A stretch of DNA of 24,191 nucleotides from AP-15 sp036008325 (GTDB lineage Bacteria; Pseudomonadota; Alphaproteobacteria; ATCC43930; CGMCC-115725): the NCBI GenBank assembly GCA_036008325.1, contig DASYNW010000148.1, positions 1-24,191 on the forward strand, in the 5' to 3' direction. The notes beneath the pieces were generated by a model. That model saw only the letters and a program-made list of their open reading frames with translations, was not told the origin of the DNA and did not search any database. Below, piece by piece: positions 1 through 7,478 of this stretch (within the stretch, counting starts at the first letter, position 1; every line of letters begins with the position of its first letter). The position numbers and the translations under genes are program-made.

Positions 1-93
1 ATCGAGAACGGCGACCTCGTATTGCCGAAAGGAGCGGGCTGGGGCGCCGACGTCAACGAGGAGTTCGTCCGCGCCCACCCGCCGAAATGTTAG
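1..93 (+). CDS. Enolase-superfamily (mandelate racemase-like) protein, C-terminal end only
   Basis: Frame 1 is open from the window edge and ends with TAG at 91-93, giving the last 30 residues of a protein. The tail reads ENGDLVLPKGAGWGADVNEE followed by FVRAHPP. An acidic-glycine lead, a PGxGxDVNEE stretch and a VxAHPP ending are typical of the C-terminus of mandelate racemase/muconate-lactonizing enzyme family proteins, which abstract a proton alpha to a carboxylate using divalent metal. The catalytic barrel lies outside the window, so no substrate can be given. It is on the same strand as the CoA transferase, 78 bases upstream, so the two are probably one catabolic operon. The family call rests on a short tail and is moderate. 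Confidence 0.55.
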   Translation: MENGDLVLPKGAGWGADVNEEFVRAHPPKC

Positions 94-171
94 CGGGAAG
101 GCGTTGCGGTGCGGCGCGGGAAGGCGCAGGCTGTGTCCCAGGATCTGTGCGCAACGGGAGGAACCCGCGCG

Positions 172-1398
172 ATGAGCGACAACGTCCAGGACTTCAATTT
201 TCTGAAAGGTATCAAAGTCGTCGATTTCACTCAGTTCGAGGCGGGCACGACCTCGACCGAGGTGCTGGCTTGGTTTGGCGCGGAGGTGGTCAAGATCGAG
301 AACCCCGGGCGGGGTGATCCCGGACGCCGGCTGCGCCCCGGCAAGCCCGACGACGATCCCTGGTACTTCCACCAGTTCAACGTCAACAAGAAGTCGATAA
401 CGTTGAACCTGAAATCGCCAAAAGGGCTCGAGATCGTCAAGGAGATGATCAAGAAGGCCGACATCGTGGCCGAGAACATGGCGCCCGGCACGATCGAGCG
501 CCTCGGCCTCGACTACGAATCGGTCAAGAAGATCAACCCCCGTATCATCTATTGCCAGATCAAGGGCTTTGGGTCGGGCAGCCCGCATGAGAAGGGCTTG
601 GCCTTCGATATGATCGCGCAGGCCGCCGGCGGCCCGATCAGCGTCACCGGCGAGCCCGACCGGCCGCCGGTCAAGCCGGGCCTTTCCTTTGGCGACACCG
701 GCACCGGCATGCTGATGGCGGCGACGATCCTCGGCGCCTTGCACGAGCGCAACCGCACCGGCCAGGGGCGACGGCTGCAATTGGCGATGCAGGACGCGAT
801 GATCCACTACATGCGCACCTGCTTTTCGACGATGGCGCGCACCGGCAAGCCGGCGCCCCGCCGCGGCGCCAAATCGGCCGGCGGCAACAATGCGCCCTCG
901 GGGCTCTACCCGGCCAAGGGCGGCGGCGCCAACGACTATGTCTACCTGACCACCAGCCGGGCCAATCCCGAGCACTGGTCGCGGCTGATGAAGCTGATCG
1001 GGCGCGAGGAACTGATCGAGGACCCGCGTTTCGCCACCGGCGATGTCCGCGTCAAGAACGAAAAAGAGCTGGACGCGATCATTGGCGAATGGACCCGCCA
1101 GCACGACAAACGCGAGGCGATGGAAAAGCTGATCGCGGTGGGCGTGCCGTCGGGTGCTGTGTTCGACACGATGGAACTGCAGAACGAGCCGACATTCGAG
1201 GAGCGCGGCATCATGCAGACCGTCCATCACCACAATGGCGACTACAAGATGGCGACCTGGCCGGTGCGGGTCGACGGCAAGACGGTGCGCCTCAAAGGCT
1301 CGCCGGCGCTCGGAGCGGACAGCGCCGAGGTCTTGCACCATTGGCTGGGCCTCGGCGACGGCGAGGTCGAGTCATTGCGCAAAGACGGCGTGCTCTGA
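172..1398 (+). CDS. Class III CoA transferase (CaiB/BaiF family)
   Basis: A 408-residue cytoplasmic enzyme of the CaiB/BaiF (formyl-CoA transferase) family, which moves coenzyme A between carboxylic acids. The N-terminal VVDFTQFEAG and the AEVVKIENPGRGDP stretch (37-50) form the usual CoA-binding start. The family's catalytic aspartate is visible in KGLAFDMIAQAAGG as Asp146, followed by the conserved GDTGTGM region and a C-terminal segment with GVPSGAVFDT. Length is normal for the family (about 400). The ATG at 172 is chosen because GGGAGGA lies at 155-161, 10 bases upstream; an in-frame GTG at 109 would add 21 residues unlike the family. With the enolase-family gene upstream it suggests acid catabolism via CoA thioesters. 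Substrates cannot be read from sequence. Confidence 0.9.
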   Translation: MSDNVQDFNFLKGIKVVDFTQFEAGTTSTEVLAWFGAEVVKIENPGRGDPGRRLRPGKPDDDPWYFHQFNVNKKSITLNLKSPKGLEIVKEMIKKADIVAENMAPGTIERLGLDYESVKKINPRIIYCQIKGFGSGSPHEKGLAFDMIAQAAGGPISVTGEPDRPPVKPGLSFGDTGTGMLMAATILGALHERNRTGQGRRLQLAMQDAMIHYMRTCFSTMARTGKPAPRRGAKSAGGNNAPSGLYPAKGGGANDYVYLTTSRANPEHWSRLMKLIGREELIEDPRFATGDVRVKNEKELDAIIGEWTRQHDKREAMEKLIAVGVPSGAVFDTMELQNEPTFEERGIMQTVHHHNGDYKMATWPVRVDGKTVRLKGSPALGADSAEVLHHWLGLGDGEVESLRKDGVL

Positions 1399-1407
1399 TC
1401 GTCGTCG

Positions 1408-1512
1408 CGCGCAGACCCTCACCCACCCGCCGCTAGCGCGACGGGTTCCCCCTCTCCCGCAATGCGGGAGAGGGGGTCGAGCGCAGCGAGGCGGGTGACG
1501 GTTCGGCGGCAG
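1408..1512. repeat. Dispersed intergenic palindromic repeat with 13-bp hairpin
   Basis: The gap between the CoA transferase and the next gene holds a perfect 13-bp inverted repeat, CCCCCTCTCCCGC at 1448-1460 and its complement at 1464-1476, with a 3-base AAT spacer. It is flanked by CCCTCACCCACCCGCC (1417-1432) and GAGCGCAGCGAGGCGGGTGA (1479-1498). This composition (CCTCACCC, CTCTCCCGC, GCGCAGCGAGG) matches a dispersed noncoding repeat common between genes in alphaproteobacterial genomes. The RNA hairpin could also slow or stop transcription, but there is no T-run after it. The repeat identity is from recollection of the family, since only one copy lies in this window. Confidence 0.6.
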
Positions 1513-1534
1513 GCTTCGCCCATTGGGGGGACTA

Positions 1535-2461
1535 ATGCAGCTGCGGCTTTTGGAGAATTACCGGTTTGTGCTGTATGCGCCGTTCTACGCGGCGCAGGCC
1601 ACCGGCGCCTACGAGGCCGAGGGGCTCGAGGTCGAGATGACGGCGTCGCCCGGTGCCGGACATGCCGAGGCGGCGCTGATCGCGGGCAAAGTCGACGTGC
1701 TGTGGGCCGGGCCGATGCGGATCATCAAGCACCACGACGACAACCCCGGCTCGTCGCTCACCTGCTTTGCCGAGATCGTCTGCCGCGATCCGTTCTCGAT
1801 CGTCGGCCGCGAGCCCAATCCGGGCTTTCGCCTCGCCGATCTCGCCGGCATGCGCTTGGCGACCGTCGGCGAGGTGCCGACCCCGTGGCTGTGCCTGCAG
1901 GAAGATTTGCGCCAGGCCGGGCTGGACCCCGATCGGCTCGACCGCATTGCCAATCGCAGCATGGCCGAAAACCTCGACGCATTGCGCGCCGGCCGGATTG
2001 ACGCCGTCCAATTGTTCGAGCCGGTGGTCGAGGAAGCGCTGGCGAGCGGCGCCGGGCATCTGTGGTATGCCGCCAGCAGCCGCGGGCGGACGACCTACAC
2101 GGCCTTTGTCGCGACCCGCGAGCGAGTGGCGCGCGATCCCGAGAAGCTGCTGCGCATGGTCCGCGCGATCGACCGCACCTTGCAATGGGTCGAGGACAGT
2201 GTGCCAGCCGAGATTGCCGCCGCAATCGCATCCTACTTTCCGGCGCTCGACAGCGCGGTTCTGGCGCGTGCCGTCGCCCGCTATAAGGCCCAAGGTGTGT
2301 GGGGGCGAGACCCGGTCCTGCCCGAGGACGGCTTTGATCGATTGCGCCGCGGGCTGGTCTCCAGCGGCTTTATTCGCCGGCCGATCGCCTATCGAGATTG
2401 CGTCGACAATCGACTCGCATTGCAAATTATCGCCGAACGAACCGCGCCGGATAAGGTTTGA
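1535..2461 (+). CDS. NMT1/THI5-like substrate-binding-fold protein, no signal peptide
   Basis: A 308-residue protein of the SsuA/THI5 (NMT1) type, normally the solute-binding component of ABC importers for nitrate, sulfonates, taurine or thiamine precursors. Visible family traits are the start LYAPFYAAQATGAYEAEGLEVEM (only a short N-term before it), LIAGKVDVLWAGPMR, DLAGMRLATVGEVPTPW (a domain-1 hinge strand) and LRAGRIDAVQLFEPVVEEAL. The ATG at 1535 has GGGGGGA just upstream; the TTG at 1523 adds only four residues. No signal peptide, lipobox or membrane segment is present, so either it is cytoplasmic (as true THI5-type enzymes are) or export is not obvious. No permease or ATPase gene is adjacent. 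Ligand unknown. Confidence 0.75.
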   Translation: MQLRLLENYRFVLYAPFYAAQATGAYEAEGLEVEMTASPGAGHAEAALIAGKVDVLWAGPMRIIKHHDDNPGSSLTCFAEIVCRDPFSIVGREPNPGFRLADLAGMRLATVGEVPTPWLCLQEDLRQAGLDPDRLDRIANRSMAENLDALRAGRIDAVQLFEPVVEEALASGAGHLWYAASSRGRTTYTAFVATRERVARDPEKLLRMVRAIDRTLQWVEDSVPAEIAAAIASYFPALDSAVLARAVARYKAQGVWGRDPVLPEDGFDRLRRGLVSSGFIRRPIAYRDCVDNRLALQIIAERTAPDKV

Positions 2462-2540
2462 CCCGATTTCGCGGCGCGCGCCGACGCCCGAGCCACTGGT
2501 GAGCGGATCGGGCTACTGGGGCCGGCGCAGAGACCCGCCC

Positions 2541-2546
2541 TATACT
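2541..2546 (+). promoter_or_regulatory. Candidate -10 box (TATACT) upstream of the coiled-coil gene
   Basis: TATACT stands out in GC-rich sequence and matches a sigma-70 -10 element in five or six of six positions. There is no clear -35 box at the right distance. Predicted initiation falls at about 2553-2555, leaving a leader of about 170 bases before the ribosome-binding site used by the 2723 start. Confidence 0.35.
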
Positions 2547-2722
2547 GACGAGCCATGATGACGACCGCCAAATCGATGCACGCCAAGATCGACGCAGACC
2601 AAAATCTACGCAGAATTGCAATAATTAGCTCCGGCCGGCCTTTTTTCGGTCCCTGCATATTCCATTTATGCGAAGACGCCGCCGCAGTGCGGCGCGGCGA
2701 ACGGTGGAGGGAGATAGAGGAT

Positions 2723-3205
2723 ATGGCGAGCGTGGACGAGCTGACGCAGGAAAAGCAGCGAATTGCCGAACGGCTGGCGCGGCTCGACGCAGAGCGGGCA
2801 AAGCTCGCCGACCAGCTGAACGAATTGGAGATCGCCGAGCGGGTGCTGTCCCGGTTCGGCAGGGGCGGGGCCACGGTGGTGCACGCCCGCAGGGGGCGCC
2901 CGGCGAGGAGTGCCGCTGCGCCCCCCAGCGCCGGAATGCGCAAGACCCGTTCGGCGCAGCAGGAAACCGGGCTGTCGCTCAGCGATGCGGCCTTGAAAGC
3001 GATCGAGGCGCATGGCGAAGGCGCCACCGCCGCCGATGTTTTGAGCTATCTGTCGCGCGAGTTCGGAATGGCGGTCAGGCCAAACCATTTGGGCATTGCA
3101 TTGCAACGCCACCGCCGCGCCGGCCGCCTCGAAAACCGCGACGGGCACTGGTACCTGCCGCATTCCGCGCATGGCGGGCTGCCGCAGCCGGCAATGACCG
3201 GCTGA
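2723..3205 (+). CDS. Small coiled-coil protein with winged-helix-like C-terminus
   Basis: A 160-residue protein I do not recognise by name. Residues 4-47 form a charged heptad-like helix (ELTQEKQRIAERLARLDAER and onward) likely to be a coiled coil. Residues 50-90 are Arg/Pro/Ala-rich and probably flexible. From about 92 (SDAALKAIEAHGEGATAADV) to 155 the pattern helix, helix, RPNHLGIALQRHRRAGRLEN, GHWYLP looks like a winged helix, which suggests DNA binding, though this is inference. The ATG at 2723 is preferred because GGAGGGAGA lies 10 bases upstream. The frame stays open to an ATG at 2555, but the extra 56 residues look non-coding. It is convergent with the amidohydrolase gene. Confidence 0.6.
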   Translation: MASVDELTQEKQRIAERLARLDAERAKLADQLNELEIAERVLSRFGRGGATVVHARRGRPARSAAAPPSAGMRKTRSAQQETGLSLSDAALKAIEAHGEGATAADVLSYLSREFGMAVRPNHLGIALQRHRRAGRLENRDGHWYLPHSAHGGLPQPAMTG

Positions 3206-3276
3206 CCCCGCCCCAGCACGCCGGCCCGGTAGCGGCCCCTGGGGCGCGACTTCGGGCCAGGGTCGGGGACGGCCGG

Positions 3277-4236
3277 CTACAGCTTCAGCAGTCGCTTGGC
3301 GTTGCCGCTCAAGAGCTTGACCTGGTCCTCGGCGCATAGGGGCAGGGTTTCGATCCATTTGGCGCCGGGCGGGTTGTCGACGAACGGATAGTCGACCGAA
3401 AACATGATCCGGTCGATGCCCATCTCCATTACGCAGCACAGCAAGGCCGGGTCGGAGAAAAAGCCGCTGGTCGTGATGTAGAAATGCTCGCAGAACGTGT
3501 CGCGAAAGCTTTTGCCGCTCTTGCCGTCGCGTCCGAGCCCCATGCTGATGCGCCACAGATAAAACGGCAGGCCCTCGCCCAGATGGCCGATGATGATCTT
3601 GAGATTGGGATAGGCGTCGCACACCCCGCTCAGTACCAGGCGCACGCCCTGGGTCGCGGTCTCGACGGTAAAGCCCCAGGCGGCGCGCAATAGCGACGGG
3701 TATTGCTGCACATAATCCTTATAATAGGCCTCGATGACCGCGGGATGCGGCAGCGAGGGGTGCATGTAGAGCGGCACGTCGAGGGCGGCGGCCCGCTCGA
3801 AGATCGGCCAGAACCGCTTGTCGTCGAAAAAGACGCCGTTGGTCAGCCCATTGACCATCGCCCCCTTGAAGCCGAGGCGGGTTACCGTGCGTTCGAGCTC
3901 GTCGGCCGCTGCCTTGGGGTCGGGGGTCGGGATCGCGGCAAAGGCGGCAAAGCGGTCGGGATGGGCGCGCACCGTTTCATGGAGCCGGTCGTTGGCGCCG
4001 CGCGCCAGCCGCACCGCGGTCTCGGCGTCCATTTTTTGCAGGCCGGGGTTGGCGTGCGACAAGACCTGCAGGTCGATCCCGGCCTCGTCCATCTCCTTCA
4101 AGCGCAAGGCGCCGACATCGTCGAGCCGCTCGACGAGCCGCGGCGCTGTCTGCACGTCCATTCCGGTAAAGTGCTTTTTGACCTCGGCATCGAAGTAATG
4201 CTCTTCGAGCGCAATGATAAAGGGTTTGGTCGCCAT
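3277..4236 (-). CDS. Amidohydrolase-family decarboxylase-like protein (ACMSD / gamma-resorcylate decarboxylase type)
   Basis: A 319-residue metal-dependent TIM-barrel protein of the amidohydrolase_2 family. This family includes aminocarboxymuconate-semialdehyde, gamma-resorcylate and 5-carboxyvanillate decarboxylases. The key positions are present: the N-terminal ALEEH (Glu11/Glu12, His13), His159 in LYMHPSLP, His218 in IIGHLGEG and Asp282 in FSVDYPF. The Glu-start rather than HxH and the closing VDYPF fit the gamma-resorcylate/LigW branch and suggest non-oxidative decarboxylation of an aromatic acid in the cytoplasm, but the substrate is not determined. AGGTAGGA is upstream of the ATG. It lies 112 bases downstream of uppP on the same strand with a hairpin between, so co-transcription is uncertain. 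Confidence 0.85.
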   Translation of the reverse strand: MATKPFIIALEEHYFDAEVKKHFTGMDVQTAPRLVERLDDVGALRLKEMDEAGIDLQVLSHANPGLQKMDAETAVRLARGANDRLHETVRAHPDRFAAFAAIPTPDPKAAADELERTVTRLGFKGAMVNGLTNGVFFDDKRFWPIFERAAALDVPLYMHPSLPHPAVIEAYYKDYVQQYPSLLRAAWGFTVETATQGVRLVLSGVCDAYPNLKIIIGHLGEGLPFYLWRISMGLGRDGKSGKSFRDTFCEHFYITTSGFFSDPALLCCVMEMGIDRIMFSVDYPFVDNPPGAKWIETLPLCAEDQVKLLSGNAKRLLKL

Positions 4237-4279
4237 CTGATTCCTACCTGAGAGGCATTGTGATCGCGGGAATCTCTAG

Positions 4280-4297
4280 CAGCTGCCGGCGCAGCTG
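4280..4297 (-). terminator. Stem-loop between uppP and the amidohydrolase gene
   Basis: CAGCTGC (4280-4286) and GCAGCTG (4291-4297) form a perfect 7-bp stem with a 4-base loop, about 50 bases past the uppP stop codon. No T-run follows on the minus strand, so it could be a weak terminator or an mRNA-end stabilising structure. Confidence 0.35.
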
Positions 4298-4348
4298 TCA
4301 CCCGCCGCCCAGGTCCGGCGACAGCAGGCACCGCGTCGACGGAAGGGA

Positions 4349-5218
4349 TTAGCCGATCTTCAGGTAGATCAGCGCCAGCGCGCCGGCGAGCCAGCAATAA
4401 TAGGCGAACGGGTCGAGTGCGGCATTTTCCTCGCGATGGCGGAAATAGCGCATCAGGAAGGCGGTGCTGGCATAGGCCACCACACCGGCGACCATGCCGG
4501 CGACCCACAGCACCCCGCCGCCGATCGCCGCGGCGCCGGTCGCGGGTGCCGCATGCAGCAGCTTTGGGATTTCGAGGAATGCGGCGCCGGCGATGACCGG
4601 CGTCGCCAGCAGGAACGAGAACCGCGCCGCATCCTCATGGCGCAGGCCAATGAGGAGGCCGCCGACGATCGTGGCGCCGGAGCGCGAAATGCCGGGCAGA
4701 AACGCCGTCGTCTGACAGAGGCCGACGACGATCGCATCGCCCCAGCTGGCCTGCGCCAGCCGCTTGCGGTCGCGCGCGGCGTCGGCGCGGCGCCGCAAGC
4801 GCTCGCCGGCGAACAGCACGACGCCGTTCGCGATCAGGAAAAATGCTGCGGCGACGGGCGACCCGAACAGGTGGCGCAGCCATTTCTCAAAGACAAAACC
4901 CAGCACCACCGCCGGCAAGGTGCCGAGCACCAGAAGCACGATCAGATGGCGGTTCTCACCGATGCTCCGGCCGGTGGCGCCGCCGCGCCCGAGTGCGGCC
5001 AGCAGCAGCCCGAGCCAATCGCGCCAGAAATAGACCAATAGCGCCGTCGCAGTGCCGACGTGCAGAACCACCAGAAACGGCAGAAACCCCGGCGAGTCCT
5101 GGTCGATATGCCAGCCGAGCACGGCCGGCAGGATCACCGCATGGCCGAGGCTGCTGACCGGAAACAGCTCGGTGGCGCCCTGAACGATCGCCAGGAAAAT
5201 GGCCTGCAAAAAAGTCAT
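4349..5218 (-). CDS. uppP: Undecaprenyl-diphosphatase (BacA/UppP family)
   Basis: A 289-residue polytopic inner-membrane enzyme that dephosphorylates undecaprenyl pyrophosphate to recycle the lipid carrier for peptidoglycan and other envelope polymers; it can confer bacitracin resistance. Both signature regions are present: GATELFPVSSLGH at 14-26 (Glu17, Ser22, Ser23, His26) and FLPGISRSGATI at 173-184 (Arg179). About eight hydrophobic segments span the protein, and its length is close to the usual 270-290. The ATG at 5218 gives the family start MTFLQAIFLAIVQG; a GTG at 5239 would add seven residues without improving the match. GGGGAGAG lies upstream. It is downstream of the fusion methyltransferase gene on the same strand, separated by 119 bases. 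Confidence 0.95.
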   Translation of the reverse strand: MTFLQAIFLAIVQGATELFPVSSLGHAVILPAVLGWHIDQDSPGFLPFLVVLHVGTATALLVYFWRDWLGLLLAALGRGGATGRSIGENRHLIVLLVLGTLPAVVLGFVFEKWLRHLFGSPVAAAFFLIANGVVLFAGERLRRRADAARDRKRLAQASWGDAIVVGLCQTTAFLPGISRSGATIVGGLLIGLRHEDAARFSFLLATPVIAGAAFLEIPKLLHAAPATGAAAIGGGVLWVAGMVAGVVAYASTAFLMRYFRHREENAALDPFAYYCWLAGALALIYLKIG

Positions 5219-5337
5219 GTCGACCGGCGCTCTCCCCACCTGCGCGCGGGCGCGGCGATTTCGCCCGAGCGCACCGTGCTGGGTACAATCTGCTTGCGAG
5301 CGCCGAGATCGTCAAATCGCGCCGAGCCGGGCGATGT

Positions 5338-6696
5338 TCACGGCCGCAGCGGCTTGGCGCCGACCGCGCAATGGAGCGGGTGGGCCATGAACAGCAATCC
5401 CTCGGCCGCCGCGCGGTCGCGTTCGGCCTGCCACACCTCGCGCTCCTCGGGCGACAGCAGAGAGAGCACATGATCCTCGCGATTGCGCCAGATCGGCCCG
5501 CCCGGCCGGTCGAGCGTCACCAGCGCCGGAAACGCAGAGAGATCGGCAAACCCGGCCGCGCGCATCCGCCGGTAGAGGCTGCGATCGGCGACCCCGGCGG
5601 GGCCGACCGAATAGGGCGGGGTCTCGACCTTGCGGCGAATCGGCTCCGGCAGATCGAGGTTCCACCATTGCTGCATGTCGAGCGCGCGCACCGCGATCCC
5701 GGCCCGCCCGCCTGGCCGCAGCACCCGCATGATCTCGCCGAGCGCGCGGTCGGCGTCGCATTCCTCGAGGACGGTGACCGAATAGACGCAATCATAGGAG
5801 TTGTCGGCAAACGGCAGGGCCTCGGCATTGCCGCGGGTGAATTGGATCGCCTCGGTCATCCCCTCAGCCGCCGCCAGTGCCGCCGCTTCGCGCAGCAGGA
5901 ACGGGTTGACATCGGCCGCGGTGATCGGGTTGGCGCCGGCGAGCCGCTTTGCCAGCAGCCGGACCAAGGACCCGGCGCCGCAGCCGACTTCAAGGATCGC
6001 CTCGCCGAGGCGCGGCGCCATCCGGTCGATCAGGGCGTGAAACATCGCCTGGTAGCTGCGCATGCCCGCCCGGTCTTCGAGCGAGGCGACGCCGCCCAGA
6101 TAGGGGCCGCCCAGGGTGACCACGGTGAAATGCCGGGCGAGCAGCGGGATCGCCGGCCCCCATTGCGACGGCGCCAGGAAGAACGGCAGCAGGACCAGCG
6201 CCGGCCCGCTGCCCTCGATGCGGTAGGTGATGCCGGCGTGAGAGCCCTCGGCGGCGACGGGGCGCGGAGCGTCGGCGGCGTGCCCCTGCGCCGCGATCCG
6301 GCCGAGAAACGCGATCATCCCGGCGGCGATCTCGTCGCCGCGATCCGCGCAGGCGTCGGCCCAGCTGCCGGGCGCCTCGTAGCCGGCGAGGACCATGCGC
6401 CGGGCCTCCGGCAGCCGCAGTGCTGCTCGCGCGGTCGCTTCGGCGGACGGCCCACCCTCGGCTGCGATCATCAGCACCCGGCCGCCGAGCGTGGCGAACG
6501 GGGCAGGGTCGAGCCGGCTCGGCACGCACAGGACGGCGCCGGCGATATGCCCCGGATGCCGGGCGGCGAGCAGTGCTATATCGCCGGGGATCGGGGTTGC
6601 GACGTAAGCCGCGGCGAGCCCCAGATGGACCCATAACGCGGTCAGCCGCTCGGTCGGCGGCAAGTCGGGCGGCGAAAAGTCGGCTTCGATCGGCAT
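5338..6696 (-). CDS. Fusion protein: degenerate alpha/beta-hydrolase-like region plus SAM-dependent methyltransferase
   Basis: A 452-residue protein. Residues about 230-345 are a class I SAM-dependent methyltransferase: motif I ILEVGCGAGS (234-243), acidic Asp262 after strand 2, NAEALPFADNSYDCVYS (290-306) and EIMRVLRPGGRAGI (321-334). The N-terminal part resembles alpha/beta-hydrolases: residues 20-135 have the strand/helix rhythm of the C-terminal half (GGRVLMIAAEGG at 71-82), and 156-195 (ITYRIEGSGPALVLLPFFLA) look like the start of another hydrolase fold. I see no GxSxG nucleophile, so no hydrolase activity is supported. The ATG at 6696 follows GGGGGAC; upstream in-frame codons run through a tandem repeat and a terminator. 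Substrate unknown; a small-molecule or lipid methyltransferase is possible. Confidence 0.75.
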   Translation of the reverse strand: MPIEADFSPPDLPPTERLTALWVHLGLAAAYVATPIPGDIALLAARHPGHIAGAVLCVPSRLDPAPFATLGGRVLMIAAEGGPSAEATARAALRLPEARRMVLAGYEAPGSWADACADRGDEIAAGMIAFLGRIAAQGHAADAPRPVAAEGSHAGITYRIEGSGPALVLLPFFLAPSQWGPAIPLLARHFTVVTLGGPYLGGVASLEDRAGMRSYQAMFHALIDRMAPRLGEAILEVGCGAGSLVRLLAKRLAGANPITAADVNPFLLREAAALAAAEGMTEAIQFTRGNAEALPFADNSYDCVYSVTVLEECDADRALGEIMRVLRPGGRAGIAVRALDMQQWWNLDLPEPIRRKVETPPYSVGPAGVADRSLYRRMRAAGFADLSAFPALVTLDRPGGPIWRNREDHVLSLLSPEEREVWQAERDRAAAEGLLFMAHPLHCAVGAKPLRP

Positions 6697-6759
6697 GGCG
6701 GCGTCCCCCAGGTCGAGCTCGGCCTCGATCCTGACACTGGAACGCCCGCTGTTCCCAGC

Positions 6760-6804
6760 GCGAAATGCAGAGCTGCGAAACGCGGAGATGCGAAATGCGC
6801 CGGC
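6760..6804. repeat. Three tandem 15-bp repeats
   Basis: Three adjacent imperfect 15-base copies begin GCGAAATGCAGAGCT (6760), GCGAAACGCGGAGAT (6775) and GCGAAATGCGCCGGC (6790), all sharing GCGAAAyGC. They lie 64 bases upstream of the fusion methyltransferase start and just past the terminator of the PRC-barrel gene. On the minus strand each copy carries GCrTTTCGC, so they could be an array of protein-binding sites, or simple slippage. Confidence 0.6.
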
Positions 6805-6836
6805 ACAAACGAAACGGAGCGGCCGAAGCCGCTCCG
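6804..6836 (-). terminator. Rho-independent terminator of the PRC-barrel gene, UUCG tetraloop
   Basis: A perfect 9-bp stem, CGGAGCGGC/GCCGCTCCG (6815-6823 with 6828-6836), closes a four-base loop. Read on the minus strand the loop is TTCG closed by C-G, the especially stable cUUCGg tetraloop, and the stem is followed by TTTCGTTTGTG. It lies 29 bases past the stop codon of the PRC-barrel gene and is the best intrinsic terminator in the window. Confidence 0.85.
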
Positions 6837-6865
6837 CTGCCGTGGCTCGGGGCGGGCCGACTGGC

Positions 6866-7249
6866 CTACCAGTACGGATCGACCCCGTAGTAATTGTAGA
6901 TGTTGCGCTCCCAATCCCGGCTGACATTGCCCGTTTCCCACCCCTGGGCGGGAGCCGGCGCGCCGCGCAGCTGGTCCTCGGTGATGTTGACCTCGTAGGC
7001 GTCGAGGCGCTCGTTGTAATGCAGCACATGCCAGGGCAGGGTCACATAGTCCTGCCCCATCCCGAGAAACCCGCCAAAGCTCATGACCGCATAGGCGACC
7101 TTGCCGGTCCGCTTGTCGATCATCAGCCGCTCGATCGTGCCGATCTTGTCGCCGCCGCTGTTGCGTACCGCGGTGCCCTCGACCTTGTCGCTGGCGATCA
7201 GGCGGGCGGTCTCGCGCACCGAGGCGTCGGCTCCAACAACCGTAGCCAT
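6866..7249 (-). CDS. PRC-barrel domain protein
   Basis: A 127-residue soluble protein with one PRC-barrel domain (about residues 14-92). The strands IASDKVEGTAVRNSGGDKIG, TIERLMIDKRTGKVAYAVMS and the closing VTLPWHVLHYNERLDAYEVN are the classic family pattern. The remaining 30 residues are a Trp/Tyr/Asn-rich tail (NIYNYYGVDPYW). PRC-barrel proteins of this type are small stress-associated proteins in Alphaproteobacteria with no fixed biochemical role. Translation is strongly supported by AAGGAGGT five bases before the ATG. It is divergent from the entericidin-like gene across a 290-base region with EcfG-type promoter elements, and ends at a strong terminator, so it is probably a single-gene stress transcript. 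Confidence 0.88.
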   Translation of the reverse strand: MATVVGADASVRETARLIASDKVEGTAVRNSGGDKIGTIERLMIDKRTGKVAYAVMSFGGFLGMGQDYVTLPWHVLHYNERLDAYEVNITEDQLRGAPAPAQGWETGNVSRDWERNIYNYYGVDPYW

Positions 7250-7285
7250 TCTCGACCTCCTTTTCAGTAGTCAGTCAAGTGTCGA

Positions 7286-7311
7286 AACAGTGCCGGCAAA
7301 GGATCGGTTCC
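7286..7311 (-). promoter_or_regulatory. Possible EcfG-type promoter for the PRC-barrel gene
   Basis: On the minus strand GGAAC (7311-7307) is followed after 17 bases by TGTT (7289-7286). The alphaproteobacterial EcfG consensus is GGAAC-N16/17-CGTT, so this has one mismatch in the -10 element. The start codon is 37 bases downstream. The divergent gene has a perfect match, which makes this weaker one more believable. Confidence 0.45.
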
Positions 7312-7478
7312 GCCGGCAAGGGATCATCCCGCAATCCTGGCGCTTTCCGCTCGGCCTCCGGTGTCGACTAGAAAAGTTTGTTGCGCCGCGCCATCGTTGA
7401 CCGCCTCGGCTCGGACCGAGCAAAGAACAACCGGCCGAGCACGTCGAGACGGCTCGGCAATTCAATCAGCGGCAGACC

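Noticed and set aside
2632..2650. CCGGCCGGCC followed by TTTTTT as an intrinsic terminator
   Set aside because: The palindrome has no loop room, so it cannot form a normal hairpin before the T-run.
3206..3276. GC-rich gap between convergent genes as a terminator
   Set aside because: Possible GGCCCG/CGGGCC pairing is weak and has no T-run; no convincing structure.
6697..7029. N-terminal extension of the fusion methyltransferase up to 7029
   Set aside because: It would run through the PRC-barrel coding region, its terminator and a tandem repeat; ATG 6696 has a good ribosome-binding site.
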